Source: Streptomyces globosus
GTDB taxonomy: Bacteria > Actinomycetota > Actinomycetes > Streptomycetales > Streptomycetaceae
Assembly (NCBI RefSeq): GCF_003325375.1
Contig: NZ_CP030862.1
Location: 2,173,501-2,237,500, forward strand
Direction: 5' to 3'
Length of the DNA: 64,000 nt
Notes under the pieces: generated by a model
The model's input: the letters and a program-made list of their open reading frames with translations, nothing else
Told to the model about the DNA's origin: nothing
Database searches by the model: none
Shown: positions 53,927-62,468 of the stretch, in pieces
Numbering within the stretch: the stretch's first letter is position 1
Layout of the letters: each line of letters starts with the position of its first letter
Made by a program: the position numbers and the translations under genes

Positions 53927-54286
53927 TCAGTCGTGCGGGGCCTCTCCGCTCACCCGGTGGTCGGCGTGGCTGAGCGCCTCCAGGACCAGCCGCCGCAGGT
54001 GGCCGTCGGTCAGCCGGTAGTGGACGTACCGCCCCTCCTTGCGGGCCTCCACCAGCCGCGCGAGCCGCAGCTTCGCCAGGTGCTGGCTGACGGCCGTCCG
54101 GGAGGCGGCGCACTGCTCGGCCAGCGAGCCGACATCGGACTCGCCCTGGGCGAGGAGCCACAGCAGGTGCAGGCGCGTGGCGTCGGACAGCAGGGCGAAC
54201 ACGGCCGCCGCCTCGGCCAGCCGCGCACCGTCCGGCGCCCGCAGGTGCGAGGTGTCGGCAGGTGGCAGGGGATTGCTCGGAGGCAT
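53927..54286 (-). CDS. ArsR/SmtB metal-sensing repressor with CzrA-type alpha-5 site
   Basis: A 119-residue ArsR/SmtB-family winged-helix repressor. The DNA-binding helix region reads LAEQCAASRTAVSQHLAKLRLARLV and the wing ARKEGRYVHYRL. The C-terminal helix reads DGHLRRLVLEALSHADH: Asp, His(+2), His(+13) and His(+16), the spacing of the alpha-5 zinc/cobalt site of CzrA. No alpha-3 cysteine pair is present. A TAGGCT box 6 nt before the ATG (54298-54293) suggests leaderless translation. It is divergent from an MFS gene whose promoter overlaps a perfect inverted repeat. Confidence 0.9.
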   Translation of the reverse strand: MPPSNPLPPADTSHLRAPDGARLAEAAAVFALLSDATRLHLLWLLAQGESDVGSLAEQCAASRTAVSQHLAKLRLARLVEARKEGRYVHYRLTDGHLRRLVLEALSHADHRVSGEAPHD

Positions 54287-54494
54287 GGGGACAGCCTAGG
54301 GGTCCCGCCCCGACGAGGTGCCGCCCGGCCCGCTGCGTGCGGGCCCCTGGTACCCGGCGCGAGGCGCCGGACCCGTGGCCCCGATCCGTGGCGCCCGGTC
54401 CACGGCGCGCGGTGTGCGGCGCGCGGCGCTCGGCGCTCGGCGCGCGGCGCTTGGGCTGGTCCGGATGCGCGGGCGGCTCCATCCGGAGCGTGAT

Positions 54495-54522
54495 CGTCAT
54501 GTGCGCATCTGCGCACATGACG
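54495..54522. promoter_or_regulatory. 13-2-13 perfect inverted repeat, probable ArsR operator
   Basis: CGTCATGTGCGCA (54495-54507), TC, then the exact complement TGCGCACATGACG (54510-54522). The size and symmetry suit an ArsR/SmtB operator. TACGGT (54524-54529) follows at once as a -10 for the MFS gene, so bound repressor would cover the -35 region. Confidence 0.8.
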
Positions 54523-54568
54523 CTACGGTGGTAGGGAGAGCCCGCCCCGCCGAGTGGAAGGCCCCCGC

Positions 54569-55930
54569 ATGCTCCCGGTCCTGCGCAACCGCACCTACCG
54601 GCACCTGTTCGCCGCCCAGGTCGTCGCCCTCACCGGCACCGGCCTGGCCACCGTCGCCCTCGGACTCCTCGCCTACGACCTCGCCGGACCCCGCGCCGGA
54701 TCCGTCCTCGGCACCGCCCTGGCGATCAAGATGGTGGCGTACGTCGCCGTCGCGCCCGCCGTCGGCGCCCTCGCGCACCGGCTGCCGCGCCGCGCCCTCA
54801 TGGCCGGCTCGGACCTCGCCCGCGCCGCCGTCGCCCTCTCCCTGCCGTTCGTCGACCGCGTCTGGCAGGTCTACCTGCTGGTCTTCCTGCTCCAGGCGGC
54901 CTCCGCCGCGTTCACCCCCACCTTCCAGGCGGTGATACCCGACGTCCTGCCCGACGAGCGCGACTACACCCGCGCCCTCTCCCTCTCCCGTCTCGCCTAC
55001 GACCTGGAGAGCCTGTTCAGCCCCGCCCTGGCCGCCGCCCTCCTCGCCGTCACCACCTACGACCGCCTCTTCCTCGGCACCGTCGCCGGCTTCCTCGCCT
55101 CCGCCGTACTCGTCCTGTCCGCCGCCGTACCGCGACCGGCGGCGGACACCGCCGCAGCCGGGGCGGGCCGGCACGCCGGGCACGCGCACACCCGCGCCGC
55201 CGCCGGCATGCGCCTCCTCCTTGCCGCCCCGCCCCTGCGCGCCCTGCTCCTGCTGAACCTGGCCGTGGCCGCCGCCGGCTCCCTCGTCGCCGTCAACACC
55301 GTCGTCTACGTCCGCGACCTGCTGGGCCGCGGCACGGGCGACGTCGCCCTCGCGCTCGGGGCCTACGGGGCCGGCTCCATGGCCGTCGCCCTCGCCCTGC
55401 CCCGGCTCCTCGACCGCGTCCCCGACCGCACCGTCATGCTGCGCGGCGGAGCCGCCCTCGCCGCCGTCCTCGCCGCGGCCGGCGCCCTGACCGCCGCCGC
55501 GCCCGGGCCCTGGCGCTGGCCCGCCCTGCTCGCCGCGTGGGCGGCGCTCGGCGCCGCCGGGTCCGCGGTGCTCACCCCCGCGGGCCGCCTGGTGCGCAGG
55601 GCGGTCCCGGCCGGGCGGCGCACCGAGGCCTTCGCCGCGCAGTTCTCCCTCTCACACGCCGGCTGGCTGCTGACGTACCCGCTGGCCGGCTGGGTCGGCG
55701 CCACCGCCGGCCTGACCGCGGCCGCCGCCGCCCTCGGGGTGCTCGCCGCCGGCTCCGCGCTCGCCGCCGCCGCACTGTGGTGCCCGGCCGCGGAGCCGTC
55801 CCCCGAGCCGTCCGCGGACGCCGCCGGGGAGCCCGCCCGCCCCGGCCCGCGGCCGGAGCCCGCGCCCGTACCCGCGGACGACGGGGCGGGCCGCCTGCAC
55901 CGCCTCCTCGCCGCCCGCCACGGCCACTGA
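54569..55930 (+). CDS. MFS transporter, probable metal-responsive efflux pump
   Basis: A 453-residue major-facilitator protein with about 12 membrane segments. Features include an N-terminal [28 protein letters not shown], a central cytosolic loop near residues 200-212 with a His cluster (GRHAGHAHT), and a Pro/Glu-rich C-terminal tail. The start is ATG 54569 with GGAAGG 6 nt before it; GTG 54554 is in frame. The divergent CzrA-like sensor and the operator over its promoter suggest export of a divalent metal such as Ni, Co or Zn; the His loop fits but does not prove this. Confidence 0.85.
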   Translation: MLPVLRNRTYRHLFAAQVVALTGTGLATVALGLLAYDLAGPRAGSVLGTALAIKMVAYVAVAPAVGALAHRLPRRALMAGSDLARAAVALSLPFVDRVWQVYLLVFLLQAASAAFTPTFQAVIPDVLPDERDYTRALSLSRLAYDLESLFSPALAAALLAVTTYDRLFLGTVAGFLASAVLVLSAAVPRPAADTAAAGAGRHAGHAHTRAAAGMRLLLAAPPLRALLLLNLAVAAAGSLVAVNTVVYVRDLLGRGTGDVALALGAYGAGSMAVALALPRLLDRVPDRTVMLRGGAALAAVLAAAGALTAAAPGPWRWPALLAAWAALGAAGSAVLTPAGRLVRRAVPAGRRTEAFAAQFSLSHAGWLLTYPLAGWVGATAGLTAAAAALGVLAAGSALAAAALWCPAAEPSPEPSADAAGEPARPGPRPEPAPVPADDGAGRLHRLLAARHGH

Positions 55931-56001
55931 CCGCACTCCGGCCGCCGGGGTTTTCCACAGGCCGCAGCGCGGTGTCCCCGCGGGTCGGTAGGCTGCCCGT
56001 C

Positions 56002-57993
56002 ATGACCCTTACGGACGCGACCCCCGAGACCAGCGCCGCCCTGGAGGTACTCCACCGCGTCTTCGGGTACGACTCCTTCCGCGGCGAGCAGCAGCAGATC
56101 ATCGAGCACGTCGCGGGCGGCGGCGACGCCCTCGTGCTGATGCCCACCGGCGGCGGCAAGTCGCTCTGCTACCAGATCCCGGCCCTGGTCCGGCGCGGCA
56201 CCGGCGTGGTGGTCTCCCCGCTGATCGCCCTCATGCAGGACCAGGTCGACGCACTGACCGCGCTCGGCGTCCGGGCCGGCTTCCTGAACTCCACCCAGGG
56301 CATCGACGAGCGGCGCACCGTCGAGCAGCTCTTCCTCGCCGGCGAGCTCGACCTCCTCTACCTCGCCCCCGAACGGCTCCGCACCGAGGGCACGCAGCGC
56401 CTCCTCGACCAGGGCGAGGTCTCCCTCTTCGCCATCGACGAGGCGCACTGCGTCGCCCAGTGGGGCCACGACTTCCGCCCCGACTACCTCGCGCTGTCGA
56501 TGCTCCACGAGCGCTGGCCCGCCGTCCCGCGGATCGCCCTGACCGCCACGGCCACCCCGGCGACGCACGCCGAGATCGCCACGCGGCTCGGCCTGGAGGA
56601 CGCCCGGCACTTCGTCGCGAGCTTCGACCGGCCCAACATCCAGTACCGGATCGCGGGGAAGAACAACCCGCTCAAGCAGCTCCTGGACCTGATCCGCACC
56701 GAGCACGAGGGGGACGCCGGCGTCGTCTACTGCCTGTCGCGGTCCTCCGTGGAGAAGACCGCGGCGTTCCTCGCGGAACACGGCATCGACGCCGTCGGCT
56801 ACCACGCCGGCATGGACGCCGCGACCCGCGCCGCCAACCAGTCCCGGTTCCTGCGCGAGGAGGGCGTGGTCGTCGTGGCGACGATCGCGTTCGGCATGGG
56901 CATCGACAAGCCGGACGTGCGCTTCGTCGCCCACCTCGACCTGCCCAAGTCACTGGAGGGCTACTACCAGGAGACCGGCCGCGCCGGCCGCGACGGCGAA
57001 CCCGCCACCGCCTGGCTCGCGTACGGGCTCCAGGACGTCGTCCAGCAGCGCAAGATGATCGAGGGATCGGAGGGCAGTGACGCCCACCGCCGCTCGCTGA
57101 CCGCACATCTCGACGCCATGCTCGCCCTCTGCGAGACCGTCGACTGCCGCCGGGTCCGGCTGCTCGCCTACTTCGGGCAGGAGTCCGGCCCCTGCGGCAA
57201 CTGCGACACCTGCCTGACCCCCGCCGAATCCTGGGACGGCACGGTCGCCGCGCAGAAACTCCTGTCCACGGTGTGGCGGCTCGCCCGCGAGCGGCGGCAG
57301 AAGTTCGGCGCCGGCCAGATCATCGACATCCTCCAGGGCAAGAAGACCGCCAAGGTCATCCAGTTCGACCATGACCAGCTGTCCGTCTTCGGCGTCGGGG
57401 CGGACCTCGGCACCGCAGAATGGCGCGGCGTCGTCCGCCAGCTGCTGGCCCTCGGCCTGCTCGCCGTCGAGGGCGAGTACGGGACACTCGTCCTGACCGA
57501 GGCCAGCGGGGAAGTCCTCGGCGGCCGCCGGACCGTCCTCCTGCGGAAGGAGAAGGCACCGGCCGGCGGCCAGGCCCGCAAGGAATCCGGAAGCCGCGGC
57601 AGCAAGGGCGCCCGCGTACCGGTCGACCTCCCGGCGGCCGCGGTCCCCGTCTTCGAGGCCCTCCGGGCCTGGCGCGCCGCCACCGCCCGCGAGCAGGGCG
57701 TCCCGGCGTACGTCGTCTTCCACGACGCGACGCTGCGGGAGATCGCCACCCGCCTCCCCACGACCACGGCGGAACTGGGCACGGTGGGCGGCGTGGGCGA
57801 GGCGAAGCTGGCCAAGTACGCGGAAGGCATCCTGGCGACCCTGGCCCCCCTGTCCACGGCGGCCCCGGCAGCCGCAGAGGCCCCGAGTCCGGCCCCCGCA
57901 GCCCGCCCGCCGCACGACGACGAGCCCCCGCTGGACGAGGAACCCCCCTTCGACGCGGAGGAAACCGACCCGCCCTGGGACGACTGGGAGTAA
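56002..57993 (+). CDS. recQ: ATP-dependent DNA helicase RecQ
   Basis: A 3'-5' DNA helicase of 663 residues for recombination and repair. Helicase motifs: [12 protein letters not shown], Walker [11 protein letters not shown] (about 47-56), [18 protein letters not shown] (about 146-163), ATATP, and the motif VI region [11 protein letters not shown] (about 325-335). The RecQ C-terminal zinc site reads [23 protein letters not shown], and an HRDC domain follows ([26 protein letters not shown], about 550-575). It is longer than E. coli RecQ because of an acidic Pro-rich tail. TAGGCT 7 nt before the ATG with no ribosome binding site suggests a leaderless start. Confidence 0.97.
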   Translation: MTLTDATPETSAALEVLHRVFGYDSFRGEQQQIIEHVAGGGDALVLMPTGGGKSLCYQIPALVRRGTGVVVSPLIALMQDQVDALTALGVRAGFLNSTQGIDERRTVEQLFLAGELDLLYLAPERLRTEGTQRLLDQGEVSLFAIDEAHCVAQWGHDFRPDYLALSMLHERWPAVPRIALTATATPATHAEIATRLGLEDARHFVASFDRPNIQYRIAGKNNPLKQLLDLIRTEHEGDAGVVYCLSRSSVEKTAAFLAEHGIDAVGYHAGMDAATRAANQSRFLREEGVVVVATIAFGMGIDKPDVRFVAHLDLPKSLEGYYQETGRAGRDGEPATAWLAYGLQDVVQQRKMIEGSEGSDAHRRSLTAHLDAMLALCETVDCRRVRLLAYFGQESGPCGNCDTCLTPAESWDGTVAAQKLLSTVWRLARERRQKFGAGQIIDILQGKKTAKVIQFDHDQLSVFGVGADLGTAEWRGVVRQLLALGLLAVEGEYGTLVLTEASGEVLGGRRTVLLRKEKAPAGGQARKESGSRGSKGARVPVDLPAAAVPVFEALRAWRAATAREQGVPAYVVFHDATLREIATRLPTTTAELGTVGGVGEAKLAKYAEGILATLAPLSTAAPAAAEAPSPAPAARPPHDDEPPLDEEPPFDAEETDPPWDDWE

Positions 57994-58013
57994 GCCGGGC
58001 CCCATGTGAGGGA

Positions 58014-58047
58014 CCCCGGGCGCGCCGCGGCCGCGGCGCGCCCGGGG
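58014..58047 (+). terminator. 34-bp perfect palindrome after recQ
   Basis: CCCCGGGCGCGCCGCGG followed at once by its exact complement (17 + 17 bp, no spacer), 20 nt after the recQ stop. It probably terminates transcription, although a perfect palindrome without a loop is unusual. Confidence 0.65.
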
Positions 58048-58115
58048 AAGGGTCAGGGGCCGGGCGGGGCGGGTCAGGATGGCGCATGGGTGCGCCGCAG
58101 AGGCAGGATCGCCTC

Positions 58116-58523
58116 ATGCCCCATCTCGGACTCGTGACCGTGGTCGTACGTGACTACGACGAAGCCATCGCCTTCTATCGGGACGCCCTCGGGTTCGAGC
58201 TCCGGGAAGACACCCGGATCGACGACGACAAGCGATGGGTGGTCGTCGCCCCGCCCGGGTCCCGGGAGACGGCCCTGCTCCTGGCCAGGGCCGCGACCGG
58301 CGACCAGGAGGCCCGTATCGGAGACCAGACCGGCGGCCGGGTCGGCTGGTTCCTCCACACCGACGCGTTCGACCGCGACCACGCGCGGATGCGGGCGGCC
58401 GGCGTCGTGTTCGAGGAGGCGCCCCGGCAGGAGCCGTACGGCATGGTCGCCGTCTTCCGGGACCTGTACGGCAACCGCTGGGACCTGCTCCAACTGCACC
58501 CGCCCGGTGACACCGGACGGTAG
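58116..58523 (+). CDS. VOC-family (glyoxalase/bleomycin-resistance fold) protein
   Basis: A 135-residue vicinal-oxygen-chelate protein. The paired beta-alpha-beta-beta-beta modules begin LGLVTVVVRDYDEAIAFYRDALGFELRED and GRVGWFLHTDAFDRDHARMRAAGVVF, ending VFRDLYGNRWDLLQL. The usual metal ligands are partly kept (H3 near the start, D at FRDLYGN). AGGCAGGA precedes ATG 58116; ATG 58086 is in frame. The substrate is unknown. Confidence 0.88.
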   Translation: MPHLGLVTVVVRDYDEAIAFYRDALGFELREDTRIDDDKRWVVVAPPGSRETALLLARAATGDQEARIGDQTGGRVGWFLHTDAFDRDHARMRAAGVVFEEAPRQEPYGMVAVFRDLYGNRWDLLQLHPPGDTGR

Positions 58524-58988
58524 GTGCCCCGCACGCTGCCGCCCTGCCGCGTACACGGCCCTTCTCATGCCGGCTGCCGCGAGGCCTGGGCCGGGCCTGT
58601 CAGGGCCGGCCCCGATGAGGGCGGAGTGGGCGCTGTCCGCCGGGCACGCGAAGCCTGCGCCGCTGCTCCCTTCTGCCGGCGGCACGTCAATCTCCGTGGA
58701 TCGCAATCTGAGTTGGCCGGTCCGCCGGGGAGCGCGTCCGGCCGGATGCGCGCCGCGTCGGACCGGGCCGCGTCGCGGGTGCCGGTGACCGCATGCCGCT
58801 TGCGGCGGGTACCGGGTCTCCCGCCCCCGCCCGCGGGTGCGGGGAAGCCCGCCCGACGGGTGCCCTGCCGGGCCTCCCGTCGGCCAAACCGCCTGCCTGT
58901 GAGGCGACTTCCGCCCTCCCGTGGTGCACCCCCGAGGCGCTCGGGTCGCCCGGGTGCGGGGCGCTTGGTCCCGGGCCAAGCTGGGGGC
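58524..58988. other. Intergenic region before the patatin-like gene
   Basis: About 465 bp without a convincing gene. Frames on both strands here encode Arg/Pro/Ala-rich low complexity and lack ribosome binding sites. The promoter of the patatin-like gene must lie within it, but none is clear. Confidence 0.4.
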
Positions 58989-61900
58989 ATGAGCGACGAC
59001 CCCCCGGGCCGGCCCGCCTCGGAGCTGCGCCTTGCCCTGGCGATGCGCGGAGGCGTCAGCCTCGCCGTGTGGATGGGCGGGGCGTGCTGTGAGACCGCGG
59101 CTCTGCGGGCCGCGGCTCCCGGGCGACGCCCGCAGGGCCGCGAGGGCGCCCAGCCGCCCGCCGCCGATGCCGCGGGCGGGCAGGGCGGGCCGGAAGGGGC
59201 GGAGGGAGCGCCGGGTGGGGAGGGGCTGTACTCGTCGGACACGCCGGCCGGCCCTGGGGCTGCGGGCAGTGCGGTCCGCCCGGGTGCCGCGGGCGGCGCC
59301 GAGGCCGCAGACCCGCCCGCCGGCGGCGGGCAGGGGGTGTACCGGGGGATGCTGGCGGCCTGCGGGTATCGGCATGTCGACATCGATGTGCTGGCAGGGA
59401 CCAGTGCCGGAGGGCTGAACGGGGTGCTGATGGCCTGCCACCTGGTCTACGGGATGCCGTTCGGGCGGGGCGTACGCGACCTCTGGCTGGAGGTGGGGGA
59501 TCTGGAGGGGCTGCTCCGGCGGTCGCGGCCGTTCTCCGTGCCCGATTCGCTGCTGCGCGGGGACGCCGTCTTCCACCAGGAGCTGTGCACCGCCCTCGGC
59601 CGGCTCGTCGACGAGGCTCCGCCGGGCTGGAAGCCGCCCGCCTCGCTGCGGCTGATGCTGACCGCGACCCGGCTGCGGCCCCGCCCGGACCGGGTGCGGC
59701 CGACCCTCGGCGCGCCGCTCCTCGTAGGCCGCTCACAGGCCTCCTTCCGGTTCCGCCACCGCGCCGGCCTGACCGACTTCCCGGACGAGTCCACCGGCAC
59801 CGCCCGCGACGCCGCCCTCGCCCGGCTGGCGTACGCGGCGCGCGCCTCGTCGTCCTTCCCGGGCGCCTTCGAGCCCGCCCGGGTGTACGTCGGCCCCGGC
59901 TCGCAGCTGGCCTCCGCCGACCCGTACACCGTCGACATGCGCGGCGTCAGCAGCGAGACGGGCCATCCGGACCCCGACCTGGACGGCTGCGTCGAGCTCG
60001 TCGACGGGGGAGTGCTCGACAACATCCCCGTCGCCTGGGCGGTGCGGGCCATCGCCGCGGCCCCCGCGGTCCGCCCCGCCGAGCGGTGGCTGCTGTTCCT
60101 GCAGCCCGTGCCGCCGTTCCCGCCGGCCCCCGCCACCGGCCGGGCGGCCCGGCGCGGGGCCACACGCCTCGTCCGTGCGGCGGCCGGCTCCTTCGCGGTG
60201 AAGGCCGGCGCGGAGTCGCTCCGCGACGACGCCCTCGAACTGGACGCCGCCGAGGCCGCGGCCCGGTACCGGCACTGCGCCGGCGGCGTCCTGCCCCCGC
60301 ACCTCGACACGCTCGGCGAGACCGCCTTCGCCCGCCTGGGCCGCTACCGGCGCACCGTCGGCGCCGCCGAGGCCGCGCGGCTGATCCGGCTCCTCGCGGA
60401 CCCGGCCGACGTGACCGGCCCGGACGCCCTGCCGCTGCCCGCCGGACCCGGCCCGCTGGACCCGCTGGACGCGCACGGCAGCGGAGCCGCCGAGCTGTTC
60501 GCCCGGCTGCGCGAGCCCGCGGCCGCGGCCCGGCTCGTCCTGCCCGACGGGGCGGCCGCCCTGCCCCGGCCCGGCTGTTCGCCGCTGCCCCTGGCCCGCA
60601 CCGTGCGCCTGCTCATGGACTGGGTGCGCGCCTGGGAGGACGCCGACCCGCTCGCCGACTCCGGCACGGTCCGGGAGCTGCGCCGCCGGCTCTACGCCGC
60701 CCGCTTCGCCGTCGCCGCCGTGATCGCGGCCCGGGACCGGCTCCTGCTGGCCGCCTACCGCGAGGCACTGGCCGGCGGGGAGCCGCCCGCCGACGCCGCC
60801 GCACCCTACCGGAGCGCCGCGCTGCGCCTCCGGGCGCTCCTGCCCCACACCCCGCCGCCCGAGGCGCCCCCGGCAGAGTGGGAGGCCTGGGCCCTCCGCC
60901 TCGCCCGGGCCGTCACCACCGCCCCGCCCGCCCCCGCCCCGCCGCCCGCCGCGTCCGAGGACCTCGCCGCCGTCCACGCCCCCCTGTGGCCGCTGCTGAC
61001 CCACCTCGCCGGCCGGATCGGGCAGGCCGCGCCCCCCGGCCTCGACGGCTACGAGCCGCTGAAGGAAGCCGCCACGGCCCCGTTCCCCGGGATGGGCGAC
61101 GCGCTCGCCTTCGCGGAGGTGCTCCTGGGGCCGCTGCGCCCGGACCCCCTCGCCGAGCCCACCGGCATCTCCTTCCGGGCCGTCTCGGCCGCCGACACCA
61201 GCTGGGCGACCCGCACGGTCCTCGGCCGCCTGGGCGAGGCGCCGCAGGCCGAGGACATCGTCCGCGCCAAGCTCAGCGGCAACCAGCTGAACAACTTCGC
61301 GGCCTTCCTCAGCGTCCGGTGGCGGATGAGCGACTGGACGTGGGGCCGCCTCGACGGCGCCGCCTCCCTGGTCTCCGTCGCCGCCACCGACGAACGCCTG
61401 GAGCGGCGCTACGCGGCCCTCGCCGCCGACCTGCCGGAGCTGGGCAGCCGCCTCGCCGAGGCGACCGGCCTGGGCGCCCGGTTCACCGGCGCCTGGGCCG
61501 CCGACCTCGCGGCCCGCTCCCCGCAGGCCGTCGGCCCCTGGCAGCGCGTACGCGACGTGCTGACCGAGCTGCGCCAGCGCGAGATCCTCGACGAGGAGCT
61601 CCCGCTCCTCCTCGCGCTCGGCGGCGGCAACCGGCCCCCCGACCCCCTGCCCGACCCGCCGCCCCTCGGCCCGGAGCGCTTCGACGAGGCCCTCGACGCC
61701 TTCGCCGCCACCGGCTCCGAAACCGTCGGCGGGCTGCTGCGCGCCCCCGACCCCCGCCGGGCGGCCCTGCGCGCCGGGCTGCTCGCCTGGCCGGCGGTCC
61801 AGCCGGCCGGCCGCCGCTGGAGCCGCCTGCCGCAGGGCGTGCTCGGGCTGCTGAAACCGCTCGTGTGGGCGCCCCCGCTCAGCGGGGTGCTGGCGCCGTG

Positions 61901-62417
61901 GAGCACCCTGGCCGCCGCCGTGCTGCTGTGGCTCGCCACCGCCCTCGCGACCGGCCGGTGGGGTTCGCTGCTCCCGCACGTCCCGATCTGCCTGTATGCC
62001 GCGCTCGCCCTGGCCTGCGGCGTGCGGCAGGCCCTGCCGCGGAGCCTGCTGGCCCCCGCCCGCACGGCGCTGCCGATCGCGGCGGCCGCCCTCCCGCCGG
62101 TCGCCCTCGGCTTCCTGCACGGCGTGCACACCCCCGGCCTGGGCCCGGCGGAGCGGACGGTGCTCGTCGGGGCCTGCTCCGCCCTCGCCGCGGCGGCCCT
62201 CCTCGCCCCCGGGGCCGACCGGTGGCCGCTGCTGCCGCCGGCGGCGCTGGCCGGGGGAGCGGCTGCCGCCTTGGTGCAGTTCGGCCGGGGCCCGCTCGGC
62301 GGCTGGTGGGGCGTGCTCGTCCTGTACGCGGTGCTGCTGTGGACCACCTTCGCGCTGCCGTGGCTGTACCCGCGCGGGCGGGCCCGTACGGCCCGCGGGA
62401 CAGGGCCTCGCCCCTGA
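58989..62417 (+). CDS. Large patatin-like phospholipase with DUF3376-type C-terminal part
   Basis: A 1142-residue protein of the actinobacterial patatin-like group. The oxyanion region LAMRGGVSLAVWMGGACCE lies near residues 16-34, the nucleophile Ser in LAGTSAGGLNG (about 139) and the catalytic Asp in ELVDGGVLDN (about 338). Between the oxyanion loop and GTSAG is an insert of about 80 residues rich in Gly, Ala and Pro. The long middle is acidic and helical, with WAVRAIAAAP and RYRHCAGGVLPPHLDTLGE. About five hydrophobic segments at the C-terminus (about 960-1130) suggest membrane anchoring. It would hydrolyse acyl lipids. ATG 58989 is chosen because the protein then starts directly before the patatin domain. 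Confidence 0.85.
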   Translation: MSDDPPGRPASELRLALAMRGGVSLAVWMGGACCETAALRAAAPGRRPQGREGAQPPAADAAGGQGGPEGAEGAPGGEGLYSSDTPAGPGAAGSAVRPGAAGGAEAADPPAGGGQGVYRGMLAACGYRHVDIDVLAGTSAGGLNGVLMACHLVYGMPFGRGVRDLWLEVGDLEGLLRRSRPFSVPDSLLRGDAVFHQELCTALGRLVDEAPPGWKPPASLRLMLTATRLRPRPDRVRPTLGAPLLVGRSQASFRFRHRAGLTDFPDESTGTARDAALARLAYAARASSSFPGAFEPARVYVGPGSQLASADPYTVDMRGVSSETGHPDPDLDGCVELVDGGVLDNIPVAWAVRAIAAAPAVRPAERWLLFLQPVPPFPPAPATGRAARRGATRLVRAAAGSFAVKAGAESLRDDALELDAAEAAARYRHCAGGVLPPHLDTLGETAFARLGRYRRTVGAAEAARLIRLLADPADVTGPDALPLPAGPGPLDPLDAHGSGAAELFARLREPAAAARLVLPDGAAALPRPGCSPLPLARTVRLLMDWVRAWEDADPLADSGTVRELRRRLYAARFAVAAVIAARDRLLLAAYREALAGGEPPADAAAPYRSAALRLRALLPHTPPPEAPPAEWEAWALRLARAVTTAPPAPAPPPAASEDLAAVHAPLWPLLTHLAGRIGQAAPPGLDGYEPLKEAATAPFPGMGDALAFAEVLLGPLRPDPLAEPTGISFRAVSAADTSWATRTVLGRLGEAPQAEDIVRAKLSGNQLNNFAAFLSVRWRMSDWTWGRLDGAASLVSVAATDERLERRYAALAADLPELGSRLAEATGLGARFTGAWAADLAARSPQAVGPWQRVRDVLTELRQREILDEELPLLLALGGGNRPPDPLPDPPPLGPERFDEALDAFAATGSETVGGLLRAPDPRRAALRAGLLAWPAVQPAGRRWSRLPQGVLGLLKPLVWAPPLSGVLAPWSTLAAAVLLWLATALATGRWGSLLPHVPICLYAALALACGVRQALPRSLLAPARTALPIAAAALPPVALGFLHGVHTPGLGPAERTVLVGACSALAAAALLAPGADRWPLLPPAALAGGAAAALVQFGRGPLGGWWGVLVLYAVLLWTTFALPWLYPRGRARTARGTGPRP

Positions 62418-62468
62418 GCCTCGGATAGGGTGAATTCGGTACGAATCGGACCCTCCGGGGTGAGGTCG

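Noticed and set aside
58565..59383. Reverse frame overlapping the start of the patatin-like gene
   Set aside because: Low-complexity, antisense to the well-supported patatin frame, and without a ribosome binding site.
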